A stretch of 26,884 nucleotides of DNA from an uncultured Bacteroides sp. (GTDB taxonomy: Bacteria; Bacteroidota; Bacteroidia; Bacteroidales; Bacteroidaceae), in assembly GCA_900755095.1 (NCBI GenBank), contig CAAEFE010000059.1, positions 1 through 26,884 on the forward strand, given 5' to 3'. The position numbers were made by a program, and so were the translations under genes. Position 1 is the stretch's first letter. Each line of letters begins with the position of its first letter. Of the stretch, positions 9,501 to 17,548 are shown piece after piece. Under the pieces are notes generated by a model. It was not told where the DNA came from. It searched no databases and was given only the letters and a program-made list of their open reading frames with translations.

Positions 9501-10543
9501 CTATCCTGGATAGCTTTGAAAACCAGGATGAAAAGAACTTCTCCCGTAATGGGCTGGGACTTGCCATTTCCTACAATATGGCGAAATTGCTGAATGGTAC
9601 GCTGAAAGTGGAAAATACGCCTGACGGCTGGGTATTGTTTACTTTGTCATTGCCTCCGCTGGAAGTGACTACCGGCGTATCGTCTTCTAAACGAATCACT
9701 TCGGAACACATTCCAAAAATAGAGTCGCAACTGGTGCTGAAACTTCCTCACTATGAATTTGACAAGATGCGGCCTACATTGCTGGTGATTGATGATGAAC
9801 TGGAAATGTTGTGGTTCATCGGGGAAATCTTCTCTAACGATTTTAATGTGGTCACCCTGCAGGAGCCGGAACGGGTGGAGCAGGTATTGAATGAAGTTTA
9901 TCCGAATGTGATCATTTGCGATATCATGATGCCGGGAGTTGGCGGTATCGAATTGACGAAACGGATTAAGTCGGTGAAGGAAACGTCACATATACCTATT
10001 ATTATGGTTTCCGGCCGGCATGAAATGGAACAGCAGATGGCTGCACTTTCTGCAGGAGCCGAGATGTATATCACCAAACCGTTTAATGCCGAATATCTCC
10101 GTATCTCTGTTTGTCAGATGTTGGAACGTAAGGAAGTACTGAAGGATTATTTCAGTTCAGCAATCAGCTCTTTTGAAAAGACAGATGGTAAACTGACACA
10201 TAAGGAATCGAAAAAGTTCCAGCAATCTGTTCTGAAGATTATCAATGACCACATTCAGGAGAAGGAACTGACTCCCCGTTTCATAGCCGATCATTTGGCT
10301 ATCAGCGTTCGCAGCCTTTACCGGAAAATGGAGGAGATGGGGGAAGAAAGTCCTACGATTATGATTAAGGAGTGTCGTTTGTATGTAGCGAAAGATTTGC
10401 TGCTGAAAACGAAAAAGACGATTGATGAAATTGTATTCGAAGCCGGATTCTCTAATAAGGTCACTTTCTTTAAAGTATTCCGTGAAAAGTACGGATGCAC
10501 GCCAAAAGAATTCCGGACCAAACACTTGGAAGAAGTGCAATAA
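6506..10543 (+). CDS. Hybrid two-component system regulator (HTCS) of the mannan locus
   Basis: A 1345-residue single-protein sensor, kinase and transcription factor. Domains: signal peptide (1-22); periplasmic two-component beta-propeller repeats (about 30-680, e.g. GLMWIGTCDGLNIYD, VVWIGTDGQGVYLY, TFWIGTKGNGILKIF); Y_Y_Y domain (about 695-772); membrane segment (about 779-802); HisKA with phosphoacceptor His836 in FFTNIAHEFCTPLT; HATPase with N-box Asn952 and G2 box NGLGLAI (1015-1021); receiver domain with Asp1096/Asp1097, phosphoacceptor Asp1139 and Lys1191; AraC-type double helix-turn-helix (about 1245-1340). The G1 box reads VANEG instead of DxG. It probably binds a periplasmic mannan oligosaccharide and activates both flanking operons. 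The ATG at 6506 is chosen because the ATG at 6501 meets a stop at once. The order matches BT_3786. Confidence 0.95.
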   Translation: MKKHCILLFFYCLNLLMNTAGAYNLKQVADKEYMSNSSITSLCQDDKGLMWIGTCDGLNIYDGQEIEEFKTRDKEDYLSGNQIDNIIYTGNDTYWFQTYYSLIRLDRKTNSITRFNEFQKLFLMNKDNHGTLFIIKDTNCIYYFHKKEGIFKKINVTGIPISDVITFFFDKNNRMWVMMKGYNRCYDLQQDPLTENITLVSQKSGLDHHTPLICSFYDDAAVYYVDKEYNLYAFHIESKKNEFIANLGANIQAHDKISSIVKYHDSFFVGLMMDGVLTLEKQKGSGEYQIQTLPINSGTFSLIKDRFQDVVWIGTDGQGVYLYSNPLYSIKSVVLNNYTEKIERPVRALLLDKERTFWIGTKGNGILKIFDYEVQKNISDCRSEILTTSNSGLGSNAVYCIRESNRNLLWIGDEEGLNFYSYRERRIKKLPLWIDNEEFKYIHDIYETEDSELWLASVGMGVVRARIGGTPDHPVLEKLQRYVVNGGEFGSNYFFTICKGDSLNLLFGNMGYGVYRFNETINGLEPLTTHKYENMNLNKVVPIIKDDADNYLIGTTYGVIKYASENSYQLFNAKDGFLNSTIHAILRHSSDNFWLSTNQGLINFDTKRNVFRSYGFGDGLKVVEFSDGASYRDPQTGILFFGGINGFVAIQADGRPEQLYMPPIYFDKLSIFGEQYNLGEFITRKKENEVLNLKYDQNFFAVSFTSVDYLNGNNCTYSYKLKGLSDQWINNGKESSVSFTNMAPGEYTLLVKYYNSVFDKESEVYSLLIRIGDPWYASWWAYLIYSLCLLMIAAMLVRSFILRTKRKKQELLNEIEKRHQKNVFESKLRFFTNIAHEFCTPLTLIYGPCGRILSSKGLSKFVVDYVQMIQTNAERLNNLIHELIEFRRIETGNREVRIEALNVSSLMKNTAKTFVDMAKSRNITFLSKIPEQVSWNSDKGFLNTIIINLISNAFKYTPDGKSIKIEVDTNDENLLVLRVANEGSTIKEEDFQYVFNRYAILDSFENQDEKNFSRNGLGLAISYNMAKLLNGTLKVENTPDGWVLFTLSLPPLEVTTGVSSSKRITSEHIPKIESQLVLKLPHYEFDKMRPTLLVIDDELEMLWFIGEIFSNDFNVVTLQEPERVEQVLNEVYPNVIICDIMMPGVGGIELTKRIKSVKETSHIPIIMVSGRHEMEQQMAALSAGAEMYITKPFNAEYLRISVCQMLERKEVLKDYFSSAISSFEKTDGKLTHKESKKFQQSVLKIINDHIQEKELTPRFIADHLAISVRSLYRKMEEMGEESPTIMIKECRLYVAKDLLLKTKKTIDEIVFEAGFSNKVTFFKVFREKYGCTPKEFRTKHLEEVQ

Positions 10544-10659
10544 TCAGTCCCTTCTGTTGACTGTCTGTATAGCATAACGAGACTTTTTCCGGAAGGTGAA
10601 GAGTCTGATTACACTGAGAGAATATGCTCTATAGCAGGTTTGTAAGCGAGTAAATGTCT

Positions 10660-10677
10660 ATGCCAAAAAAGTAAATA
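10660..10677 (+). promoter_or_regulatory. Candidate HTCS operator, copy 1
   Basis: ATGCCAAAAAAGTAAATA is repeated with one mismatch 114 bp downstream. Its core GCCAAAAAAGT also occurs between the GH92 and sensor genes. It lies about 173 bp upstream of the -7 box. A role as regulator binding site is inferred. Confidence 0.45.
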
Positions 10678-10773
10678 AGAAGTTCGTTTTCCTGTTATCG
10701 ATATTCTGAATCTTATCTCAGCCTTCATTGCGGGGAATTTAACTTTTAAAGAAAACCGGAATATTATCAAATC

Positions 10774-10791
10774 ATGCCAAAATAGTAAATA
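10774..10791 (+). promoter_or_regulatory. Candidate HTCS operator, copy 2
   Basis: ATGCCAAAATAGTAAATA matches copy 1 at 17 of 18 positions. It ends 58 bp upstream of the -7 box, a usual distance for an AraC-type activator site. A shorter inverted copy, TTTTGGCA at 10835-10842, sits nearer the promoter. Confidence 0.5.
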
Positions 10792-10849
10792 TCCCTGCCG
10801 TGTGGCATAAAACACGAAGAAGGAAAACTCAGAATTTTGGCAAACACGC

Positions 10850-10857
10850 TAATTTTG
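10850..10857 (+). promoter_or_regulatory. Putative -7 box of the SusC/D operon
   Basis: TAATTTTG matches TAnnTTTG exactly. No TTTG is seen at the expected distance upstream, as is common for promoters that need an activator. Transcription would start near 10864, giving a leader of about 150 bases before the TIG/NHL gene. Confidence 0.5.
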
Positions 10858-10917
10858 CTGATGCAATAAAGAAGCAGGAATATATATAATATGTTTAACT
10901 AAATATCTCATGAAACT

Positions 10918-10998
10918 ATGAATCAACAACACGATCCTCCACTTAATTTATTTAAGTATGCAATGATTCCTTTTTACCTTTTATTTCATTTTGTTTGA
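10918..10998 (+). CDS. Possible 26-residue leader peptide
   Basis: A short reading frame from ATG at 10918 (MNQQHDPPLNLFKYAM, then a hydrophobic IPFYLLFHFV tail) ends 17 bases before the TIG/NHL start, inside the predicted leader. No ribosome binding site or codon evidence distinguishes it from chance. Its middle resembles the start of the next protein (LNLFKYAM against PNLFMKRK), because the DNA around 10942 and 11022 is similar (TAATTTATTTA). It may be a small duplication rather than a gene. Confidence 0.2.
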   Translation: MNQQHDPPLNLFKYAMIPFYLLFHFV

Positions 10999-11015
10999 AT
11001 TAAATTTAATATCTT

Positions 11016-12380
11016 ATGAAACCTAATTTATTTATGAAGCGTAAGCTTGAAATCGGACTTACCTTATTAATAGGGATGTCTGCCTTTTGGGGTTGCAACA
11101 ATGACTTGGCTCCGATACGCCAAAATCAAGCCTTACCTCCCGATTTGAGTAAACACTCTGTTTTCGAAAGTTTCTCTCCCGACAGTGGTGGTATCGGAAC
11201 ACAGTTAATCATCCGTGGAAAAAATTTCGGTTCCGATCCAAGTTATGTGAAGGTCACTGTAAATAACAAGGAAGCAGCTATTGTAGGAATGGACGATGAG
11301 GTAATCTATGCCATCGTTCCCGCACGTGCAGATACAGGTTATGTTCGTCTGTTTATAGGTAAAGACGAAAATATAGAAGAGTATGCTTCCGAGACAAAAT
11401 TCCGTTATCAGTTTAAGCGTAATGTGACGACGATGGTGGGACAACACGGTATGAATGGTCGTGAGGACGGCAGTTATGCTGCTTCCAAGCTGCAGAGAAC
11501 CTGGTTTTTGCTGACTGATAAAGACGGTTCGGTATTCTTTATAGATGAAGGACGTGGTCAGACACAGAATGGTGCTTTGCGCCGTGCACGTAATGGTGAA
11601 GTGGAAACTTTGGTGCAGTGTTCCAGCGGTCCGTTTCAGTCACCTACCTGTCTGGCGTTCAGTCCGGCTCAGGACACTCTTTATATCTCTCAGTATTCCT
11701 ATACGGATGAGAGTAATACCAAGACTGACTTCAATATTATTTATGTAACGCGCGAAGGTGGATTCGTGGATGTAAGAGGACTTTGCAGAGCGAAGAAAGT
11801 CGGCACTACAGGACTGGCAGTACATCCCAAAACAGGGGAAGTGTTCTTCTGTAATAAAGGTACTGGCTATGTGTATCGTTTTGACGGACCGAGTTACGAA
11901 GACTTTACCCCTTTCTTCCGAATTAACAATGCAACGGAAATTGAAACCCGTATGACTTTTAATACCGAAGGTACGATCCTTTATGTAGCGGTATGTAACC
12001 GCCATTGTATCTATCAGGTTCCTTATGATGCTGCTACACATACTTTTGGGAATCCGGTTCTTTTTGTCGGCGCATGGGATGAAAGTGGCTATAGCAATGG
12101 TACAGGTGCGACTGTCCGTCTGAATAAGCCGGAGCAGATGGCATTTGATGAAGACGGAAATATGTTTGTTCCCGAACGTAATAACCACATTATTCGTAAA
12201 ATCACACCGGCAGGTTCCGCTTCTCTGTACGCCGGCCAACCCGAGCAGAGTGGATTTGGTGACGGTTTGCCCGAAGAAGCAAAATTCAATCAGCCCGAAT
12301 GTGTGACGGTTTATCCGGACAACTCGGTCTATGTGGCTGACCGCGATAACCATGTTATTCGTCGTGTGACAGTAGAATAA
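11016..12380 (+). CDS. TIG-domain and NHL-repeat surface lipoprotein
   Basis: A 454-residue protein. The signal peptide runs to a lipobox ending FWG-Cys27. An in-frame ATG at 11034 would give a more usual 21-residue signal peptide and may be the true start. An IPT/TIG Ig-like domain covers about 48-133 (FESFSPDSGGIGTQLIIRG). Then come NHL-type six-bladed propeller repeats, about 140-454, e.g. GSVFFIDEGRGQ, GLAVHPKTGEVFFCN, PEQMAFDEDGNMFVPERNNH and PECVTVYPDNSVYVADRDNH. No catalytic residues are recognisable. As first gene of the SusC/D operon it may be a glycan-binding or scaffold lipoprotein. The position matches BT_3787. The residues after Cys27 (NND) are only mildly acidic, so surface exposure is likely rather than certain. 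Confidence 0.85.
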   Translation: MKPNLFMKRKLEIGLTLLIGMSAFWGCNNDLAPIRQNQALPPDLSKHSVFESFSPDSGGIGTQLIIRGKNFGSDPSYVKVTVNNKEAAIVGMDDEVIYAIVPARADTGYVRLFIGKDENIEEYASETKFRYQFKRNVTTMVGQHGMNGREDGSYAASKLQRTWFLLTDKDGSVFFIDEGRGQTQNGALRRARNGEVETLVQCSSGPFQSPTCLAFSPAQDTLYISQYSYTDESNTKTDFNIIYVTREGGFVDVRGLCRAKKVGTTGLAVHPKTGEVFFCNKGTGYVYRFDGPSYEDFTPFFRINNATEIETRMTFNTEGTILYVAVCNRHCIYQVPYDAATHTFGNPVLFVGAWDESGYSNGTGATVRLNKPEQMAFDEDGNMFVPERNNHIIRKITPAGSASLYAGQPEQSGFGDGLPEEAKFNQPECVTVYPDNSVYVADRDNHVIRRVTVE

Positions 12381-12403
12381 ATAATCTATAAAAAGAATTA
12401 TCC

Positions 12404-15400
12404 ATGAATAATATTCAAAAATGTATCGTATTACTCTTGACGGTAATGCTGCTCGTGCCTGATAGTGCATGGGCACAGGAGAGCAAGCAGGAATTTGTAA
12501 TCAAGGGGGTAGTGGAAGATAATCTTGGTCCTGTTGCCGGTGCGTCGATTGTTGCTAAAAATCAGCCGGGCGTCGGTACGATTACCAACTTAGATGGAGA
12601 GTTTACCATAAAGGTGGGAGCTTATGATGTACTTCAAGTGACTTTTATTGGTTATCAGACAGTTGAAATTCCTGTGTTATCGATCAAAGACCGGAATAAT
12701 CTGAAAGTGAAAATTGTAGAAGATAACCGTAAGATTGATGAGGTGGTGATTACTGCCAGTGGTATCCAGAAGAAAAAGACCTTGACCGGTGCCATTACCA
12801 ATGTTGATATCAAACAGTTGAATGCTCCGGGAGCTAATCTTTCGAATGCATTGGCAGGTGTTGTACCGGGTATCATAGCGATGCAAACCAGCGGTGAACC
12901 GGGTGAAAATATGTCAGAGTTCTGGATCCGTGGTATGAGTACATTTGGTGCCAAGTCAGGAGCTTTAATACTGGTGGATGGAGTAGAACGTAGCTTTAAT
13001 GAGATTCCGGTAGAAGATATTGAATCATTCTCAGTGTTGAAGGATGCGTCGGCAACTGCCATTTACGGACAACGTGGTGCAAATGGTGTTGTCCTGATTA
13101 CTACCAAACGTGGTGAAAAAGGGAAAGTGAAGATTAATGTGAAAACCGGTTTCAGCTGGAATACTCCGGTGAAGGTTCCTGAATATGCAAATGCTTATGA
13201 TTGGGCGAGTTTGGCTAATGAGGCTTTGGAAGGACGTTATGAAAGCCCTCTGTATACAAGTGAAGAGATGAATATTATCCGGTATGGACTGGACTCTGAT
13301 CTTTATCCGAATGTAGACTGGAGAGACTTGATGCTGAAAAGTGGAGCTCCCAGCTATTATGCCAATATTAATTTCTCCGGTGGTAGCGATAATGTACGTT
13401 ATTTCGTATCGGGACAGTATACCAGTGAAGACGGACGTTACCGTACTTCCAGTTCTGAAAATAAATACAATACAAATACGACGTATGAACGTTGGAACTA
13501 TCGTGCGAATGTAGATATGAACTTAACCCGTTCAACGATATTGAAAGTGAGTGTAGGCGGATGGTTGGTTAACCGCAATTCTCCACAGAGCGATGCGGAT
13601 GATATCTGGAAATCCTTTGCTTACTATACTCCGCTGTCTTCTCCGCGTAAATGGTCTACAGGTCAATGGCCGGTTGTTAATGGCATGACTACGCCTGAGT
13701 ATCAGATGACTCAAACCGGATATCGCACTATTTGGGAAAGCAAAGTAGAAAGTAGCGTTGCTTTGGATCAGGACTTGTCGTTTATAACGAAAGGCTTGAA
13801 ATTTTCCGGAGTCTTTGCTTTTGATACCTATAATAAGAATACCATCCGTCGTTCTAAAGCGCAAGAGTTGTGGTCTGCGGAATATTCTCGTGACGCAAAC
13901 GGTAATCTGGTGTTGAAGAGAGTACAGAATGCTGCTGCAATGTCTCAGACAAAAAAAGTGGAAGGAGATAAACGTTATTATTTGCAAGCTTCTTTGGATT
14001 ATAGCCGATTGTTCGCTCAGAAACATCGTGTTGGAGTGTTTGCTATGGTCTATCAGCAAGAGACTACTGACGTCAATTTTGATGAGAGTGATTTGATGGG
14101 ATCTATTCCTCATCGCAACTTGGCTTATTCAGGACGTTTTACTTATGCTTTCCAAGATAAGTATATGGCAGAATTTAATTGGGGTTATACAGGTTCCGAG
14201 AATTTTGAACATGGAAAGCAATTTGGCTTTTTCCCGGCCGTATCTGCCGGATGGGTGGTTTCGGAAGAATCGTTTGTGAAGAAAGCGATGCCGTGGTTGG
14301 ATCTGTTTAAGATTAGAGCTTCTTATGGTGAGGTGGGTAATGACCAGTTGAGAACTAGCTTGACCGATGATAAGGCACGTCGCTTCCCTTATATATCTTT
14401 GGTAAGTACGGATGATGGAGGATCGTATACTTTTGGTGAATTTGGTACTAACAAAGTACAAGGTTATCGTATTAAAACACTGGGAACATCGAATTTGACC
14501 TGGGAGGTTGCCAAGAAGTATGATATCGGTGTGGATTTCAGTATCTTTAATGGGAAAGTCACCGGAACAGTAGATTACTTTGTTGATAAACGGGATGATA
14601 TCTTTATGCAACGCAATCAAATGCCGCTGACAACCGGTCTTGCCGACCAAACACCTATGGCCAATGTAGGTAAGATGAAATCAGTCGGATGGGATGGAAA
14701 TATCGCTTTCACCCAGCAGATTGGACAGGTGAGTCTGCAACTCCGTGGTAATTTTACTTATCAGAAAACTGATATCCTGGATATGGATGAGGCCGCCAAT
14801 GAATTATGGTACAAGATGAATAAGGGTTTCCAATTGAATCAGAGCCGTGGTTTTATCGCCCTGGGTTTGTTTAAAGATCAGGAAGACATTGACAGAAGTC
14901 CTTCTCAGGCATCTTTGGCTAACAAAACAATACTTCCGGGAGATATTAAATATAAAGATGTGAATGGTGACGGAGTCATCACAACGGATGATGAGGTACC
15001 TTTGGGATATCGTCAGCAGCCGGGACTTCAGTATGGTATCGGCTTGAGCGCCAGTTGGAAGAACTGGAACTTTAGCATGCTTCTCCAAGGAACCGGTAAA
15101 TGTGACTTTTTCGTAGGCGGCAGTGGACCTCATGCTTTCCATGACGGTCGTACAGGTAATATTCTGCAAGTTATGGTAGATGGTAATCGTTGGATTCCAA
15201 AGGAAATTTCGGGCACGGAAGCTACGGAAAATCCGAATGCCGACTGGCCTCGCCTGACTTATGGAAACAACAATATGAACAACCGAGCATCTACGTTCTG
15301 GTTGAAGGATAGAAAATATCTGCGCTTAAGAAATGTGGAACTTTCTTATGACTTTCCTCAGGTATGGACACGCAAGTTCCTTGTGAGTAATCTGCGTCTT

Positions 15401-15529
15401 GGATTTATCGGACAGAACTTGTTTACTTGGGCACCGTTTGACTGGTGGGATCCAGAAGGTACAAATGAATCGGGAAGTAGCTATCCGATTAATAAAACTT
15501 TCTCCTGTTATCTTCAATTTAGCTTTTAA
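12404..15529 (+). CDS. SusC-like TonB-dependent outer-membrane transporter
   Basis: A 1041-residue outer-membrane porin importing mannan oligosaccharides with TonB energy. The signal peptide ends at SAWA-QE (24/25). A carboxypeptidase-regulatory-like domain covers about 31-105 (IKGVVEDNLGPVAGASIVAK). The TonB box region is near DEVVITASG (112-120). The plug is about 122-236, with IYGQRGANGVVLITTKRG at 220-237 typical of SusC. A 22-stranded barrel follows to a terminal aromatic residue (CYLQFSF). There is no N-terminal STN domain, so it should not drive an anti-sigma system, in keeping with control by the HTCS. It starts 23 bp after the TIG/NHL gene and 17 bp before susD. The order matches BT_3788. 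Confidence 0.96.
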   Translation: MNNIQKCIVLLLTVMLLVPDSAWAQESKQEFVIKGVVEDNLGPVAGASIVAKNQPGVGTITNLDGEFTIKVGAYDVLQVTFIGYQTVEIPVLSIKDRNNLKVKIVEDNRKIDEVVITASGIQKKKTLTGAITNVDIKQLNAPGANLSNALAGVVPGIIAMQTSGEPGENMSEFWIRGMSTFGAKSGALILVDGVERSFNEIPVEDIESFSVLKDASATAIYGQRGANGVVLITTKRGEKGKVKINVKTGFSWNTPVKVPEYANAYDWASLANEALEGRYESPLYTSEEMNIIRYGLDSDLYPNVDWRDLMLKSGAPSYYANINFSGGSDNVRYFVSGQYTSEDGRYRTSSSENKYNTNTTYERWNYRANVDMNLTRSTILKVSVGGWLVNRNSPQSDADDIWKSFAYYTPLSSPRKWSTGQWPVVNGMTTPEYQMTQTGYRTIWESKVESSVALDQDLSFITKGLKFSGVFAFDTYNKNTIRRSKAQELWSAEYSRDANGNLVLKRVQNAAAMSQTKKVEGDKRYYLQASLDYSRLFAQKHRVGVFAMVYQQETTDVNFDESDLMGSIPHRNLAYSGRFTYAFQDKYMAEFNWGYTGSENFEHGKQFGFFPAVSAGWVVSEESFVKKAMPWLDLFKIRASYGEVGNDQLRTSLTDDKARRFPYISLVSTDDGGSYTFGEFGTNKVQGYRIKTLGTSNLTWEVAKKYDIGVDFSIFNGKVTGTVDYFVDKRDDIFMQRNQMPLTTGLADQTPMANVGKMKSVGWDGNIAFTQQIGQVSLQLRGNFTYQKTDILDMDEAANELWYKMNKGFQLNQSRGFIALGLFKDQEDIDRSPSQASLANKTILPGDIKYKDVNGDGVITTDDEVPLGYRQQPGLQYGIGLSASWKNWNFSMLLQGTGKCDFFVGGSGPHAFHDGRTGNILQVMVDGNRWIPKEISGTEATENPNADWPRLTYGNNNMNNRASTFWLKDRKYLRLRNVELSYDFPQVWTRKFLVSNLRLGFIGQNLFTWAPFDWWDPEGTNESGSSYPINKTFSCYLQFSF

Positions 15530-15546
15530 ATCAAAAACTACGAATT

Positions 15547-17526
15547 ATGAAAAGAATACTTTATACCATATTGCTGGCTATAGGTACATTGTCCTTCTCG
15601 TCATGTACCGATTATATCAATGTGGACAAATACTTTTATGATCAGGTATCTTTGGACTCCGCTTTCTCCAAACGTGTGTATGTGGATGGATGGTTGTCGA
15701 GTGCATACAGTGTAATGGATTATATTGGTGAATATAGAGAACCGTTCCGCTGGGCTAGTGATGATCTTTACCATCCGGACATGAAGGATTATGTGGAAGG
15801 AAACTATAGTGCTGATAATCAATTGAGCGATAAAGATCAAAATGAGTCACGACTGTGGAAATATTATGAAGGTATCCGAAAGGCATCTACTTTCATTCAG
15901 AATGTAGATCGCTGTTCGGAACTGACGATGGATGAAATAGCCGATATGAAAGGACAGGCACGTTTCTTGCGTGCTTATTGTTACTGGGCTTTGATACGCG
16001 TCTATGGTCCCGTACCTTTGATTCCTTTGGAAGGACTGGATGTGAATCTTTCTTATGAAGAACTTTCCTTGCCACGAGAGCATTTTGATAATCTGGTTGA
16101 TTTTATAGATCAGGAATTGGCTGAATCAGCCCGTTCACTACCGACTAAAAGAACGGTCAACAATCTTGGACGTCCGACTCGCGGAGCTGCATTAGGACTT
16201 CGTTCACGTGTGTTGCTTTATGCGGCCAGCCCGCTTTTCAACGGAAATACGGATTTCTTTAATGTGAAAGACTGCTATGGTAATCAATTAGTGTCTCAGA
16301 CTTATGATGAAACAAAGTGGGCGAAAGCGGCGGCAGCTGCTAAGGATGTGATTGAATTGGCTAAGGCTTCCGGTCTGTATGAACTGTATGTTGTAGCGCC
16401 GAAAGCGACCGTTCTGCCTTCACAACGTCCTCCTCATAATGCACTTTATTCGGATAAGAACTATCCGGAAGGTTGGGCGGACGTAGACCCGTTACTTTCT
16501 TATAAGTCCAACTTTGACGGTACGATTCTGGGATCGAAAAATCCGGAACTTATATTTACCCGGACAAGAATTGGAACAGGACATATCAATGACTGGGCTT
16601 ACCAATCTACGCCAAAGACTTTAAAAGGAAACAATCGGTTGGCTGTTACTCAGAAGCAGGTCGATGCGTATGCGATGAACGACGGACGTTCTATCACAGA
16701 GGCGGAAGCTACCGGTGATTACGTAACCCAAGGTTTCACTACACAGGCGTATGCTGTGGCGAATCCTTTCCTGCCGGCTAAGGTGAATTTGATGTACAAT
16801 AATCGTGAACCACGCTTCTATGCGTCCATCGCTTATAATGGTTCGGTTTGGGAAGCTTCCAGTGCTTCTGAATCTGAATTCCGCGATCAACAGATATTCT
16901 ATTATCGTGGTCTGAACGATGGCAAACAGGGATTTAAGGAAGAATGTCCACTGACAGGAGTTACTTTAAAGAAGTTTTATAATTCGGAAGACTCACGGAC
17001 TGAAGGCGGATATCTGGTTGATAAAACAGAGATGACCATTCGTTATGGTGAAATTCTTCTGATTTATGCCGAAGCGTTGAATGAGTTGACTTCGGGACAA
17101 GTTTACCATCTGACTACCTATACCGGAGCTGATGTAGAGATTCAGCGCAGTGTAGATGAAATGCGTTATGCTATCAAACGTATCCGTATGCGTGCCGGAG
17201 TACCTGACTATTCAGAGGAGACTTATAATAACCCGAACGATTTCCGTGTGAAATTGAAAAGAGAACGCCAGATAGAGTTATTGGGTGAGAATAGTATGCG
17301 CTACTTTGATTTACGCCGTTGGAAAGATGCTATGACAGAAGAAAACCAGTTATTGCAGGGGTGTAACATTAATATCAGTGATGATGAAACGCGTATTGCT
17401 GATTTTTATAAACAGACTATCATCACCTCGGTACACAAAGTGTTTGAACAGAAAATGTATTTGTGGCCTTTCCCGACTTACGAGCTGAAACGTAACGTGA
17501 ATATGACGCAGAATCCTGAATGGTAA
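15547..17526 (+). CDS. SusD-like surface glycan-binding lipoprotein
   Basis: A 659-residue RagB/SusD family lipoprotein that caps the SusC barrel and captures oligosaccharide at the cell surface. Lipidation is at Cys20 (SFSSC, then TDYINVD). The family signatures are MKGQARFLRAYCYWALIRVYG near 137-158, in the TPR-like helices, and RERQIELLGENSMRYFDLRRW near the C-terminus. At 659 residues it is longer than the original SusD (about 550). It is directly coupled to susC, 17 bp downstream of its stop. The order matches BT_3789. Confidence 0.95.
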   Translation: MKRILYTILLAIGTLSFSSCTDYINVDKYFYDQVSLDSAFSKRVYVDGWLSSAYSVMDYIGEYREPFRWASDDLYHPDMKDYVEGNYSADNQLSDKDQNESRLWKYYEGIRKASTFIQNVDRCSELTMDEIADMKGQARFLRAYCYWALIRVYGPVPLIPLEGLDVNLSYEELSLPREHFDNLVDFIDQELAESARSLPTKRTVNNLGRPTRGAALGLRSRVLLYAASPLFNGNTDFFNVKDCYGNQLVSQTYDETKWAKAAAAAKDVIELAKASGLYELYVVAPKATVLPSQRPPHNALYSDKNYPEGWADVDPLLSYKSNFDGTILGSKNPELIFTRTRIGTGHINDWAYQSTPKTLKGNNRLAVTQKQVDAYAMNDGRSITEAEATGDYVTQGFTTQAYAVANPFLPAKVNLMYNNREPRFYASIAYNGSVWEASSASESEFRDQQIFYYRGLNDGKQGFKEECPLTGVTLKKFYNSEDSRTEGGYLVDKTEMTIRYGEILLIYAEALNELTSGQVYHLTTYTGADVEIQRSVDEMRYAIKRIRMRAGVPDYSEETYNNPNDFRVKLKRERQIELLGENSMRYFDLRRWKDAMTEENQLLQGCNINISDDETRIADFYKQTIITSVHKVFEQKMYLWPFPTYELKRNVNMTQNPEW

Positions 17527-17548
17527 AACTAAATAAAATTGGCTTATT

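Larger units (their letters stand above)
10544..11015. promoter_or_regulatory. 472-bp regulatory region upstream of the SusC/D operon
   Basis: It contains two near-identical 18-mers (10660-10677 and 10774-10791), an inverted partial copy (10835-10842), a TAATTTTG -7 box (10850-10857) and a leader of about 150 bases with a 26-codon reading frame (10918-10998). An imperfect hairpin just after the sensor gene (10580-10606) could mark its 3' end, but no T-run follows. No protein gene of normal size is supported. Confidence 0.65.

Noticed and set aside
10609..10815. 68-codon leftward frame upstream of the SusC/D operon
   Set aside because: It covers the candidate operator copies and has no coding features; the region is better explained as regulatory.
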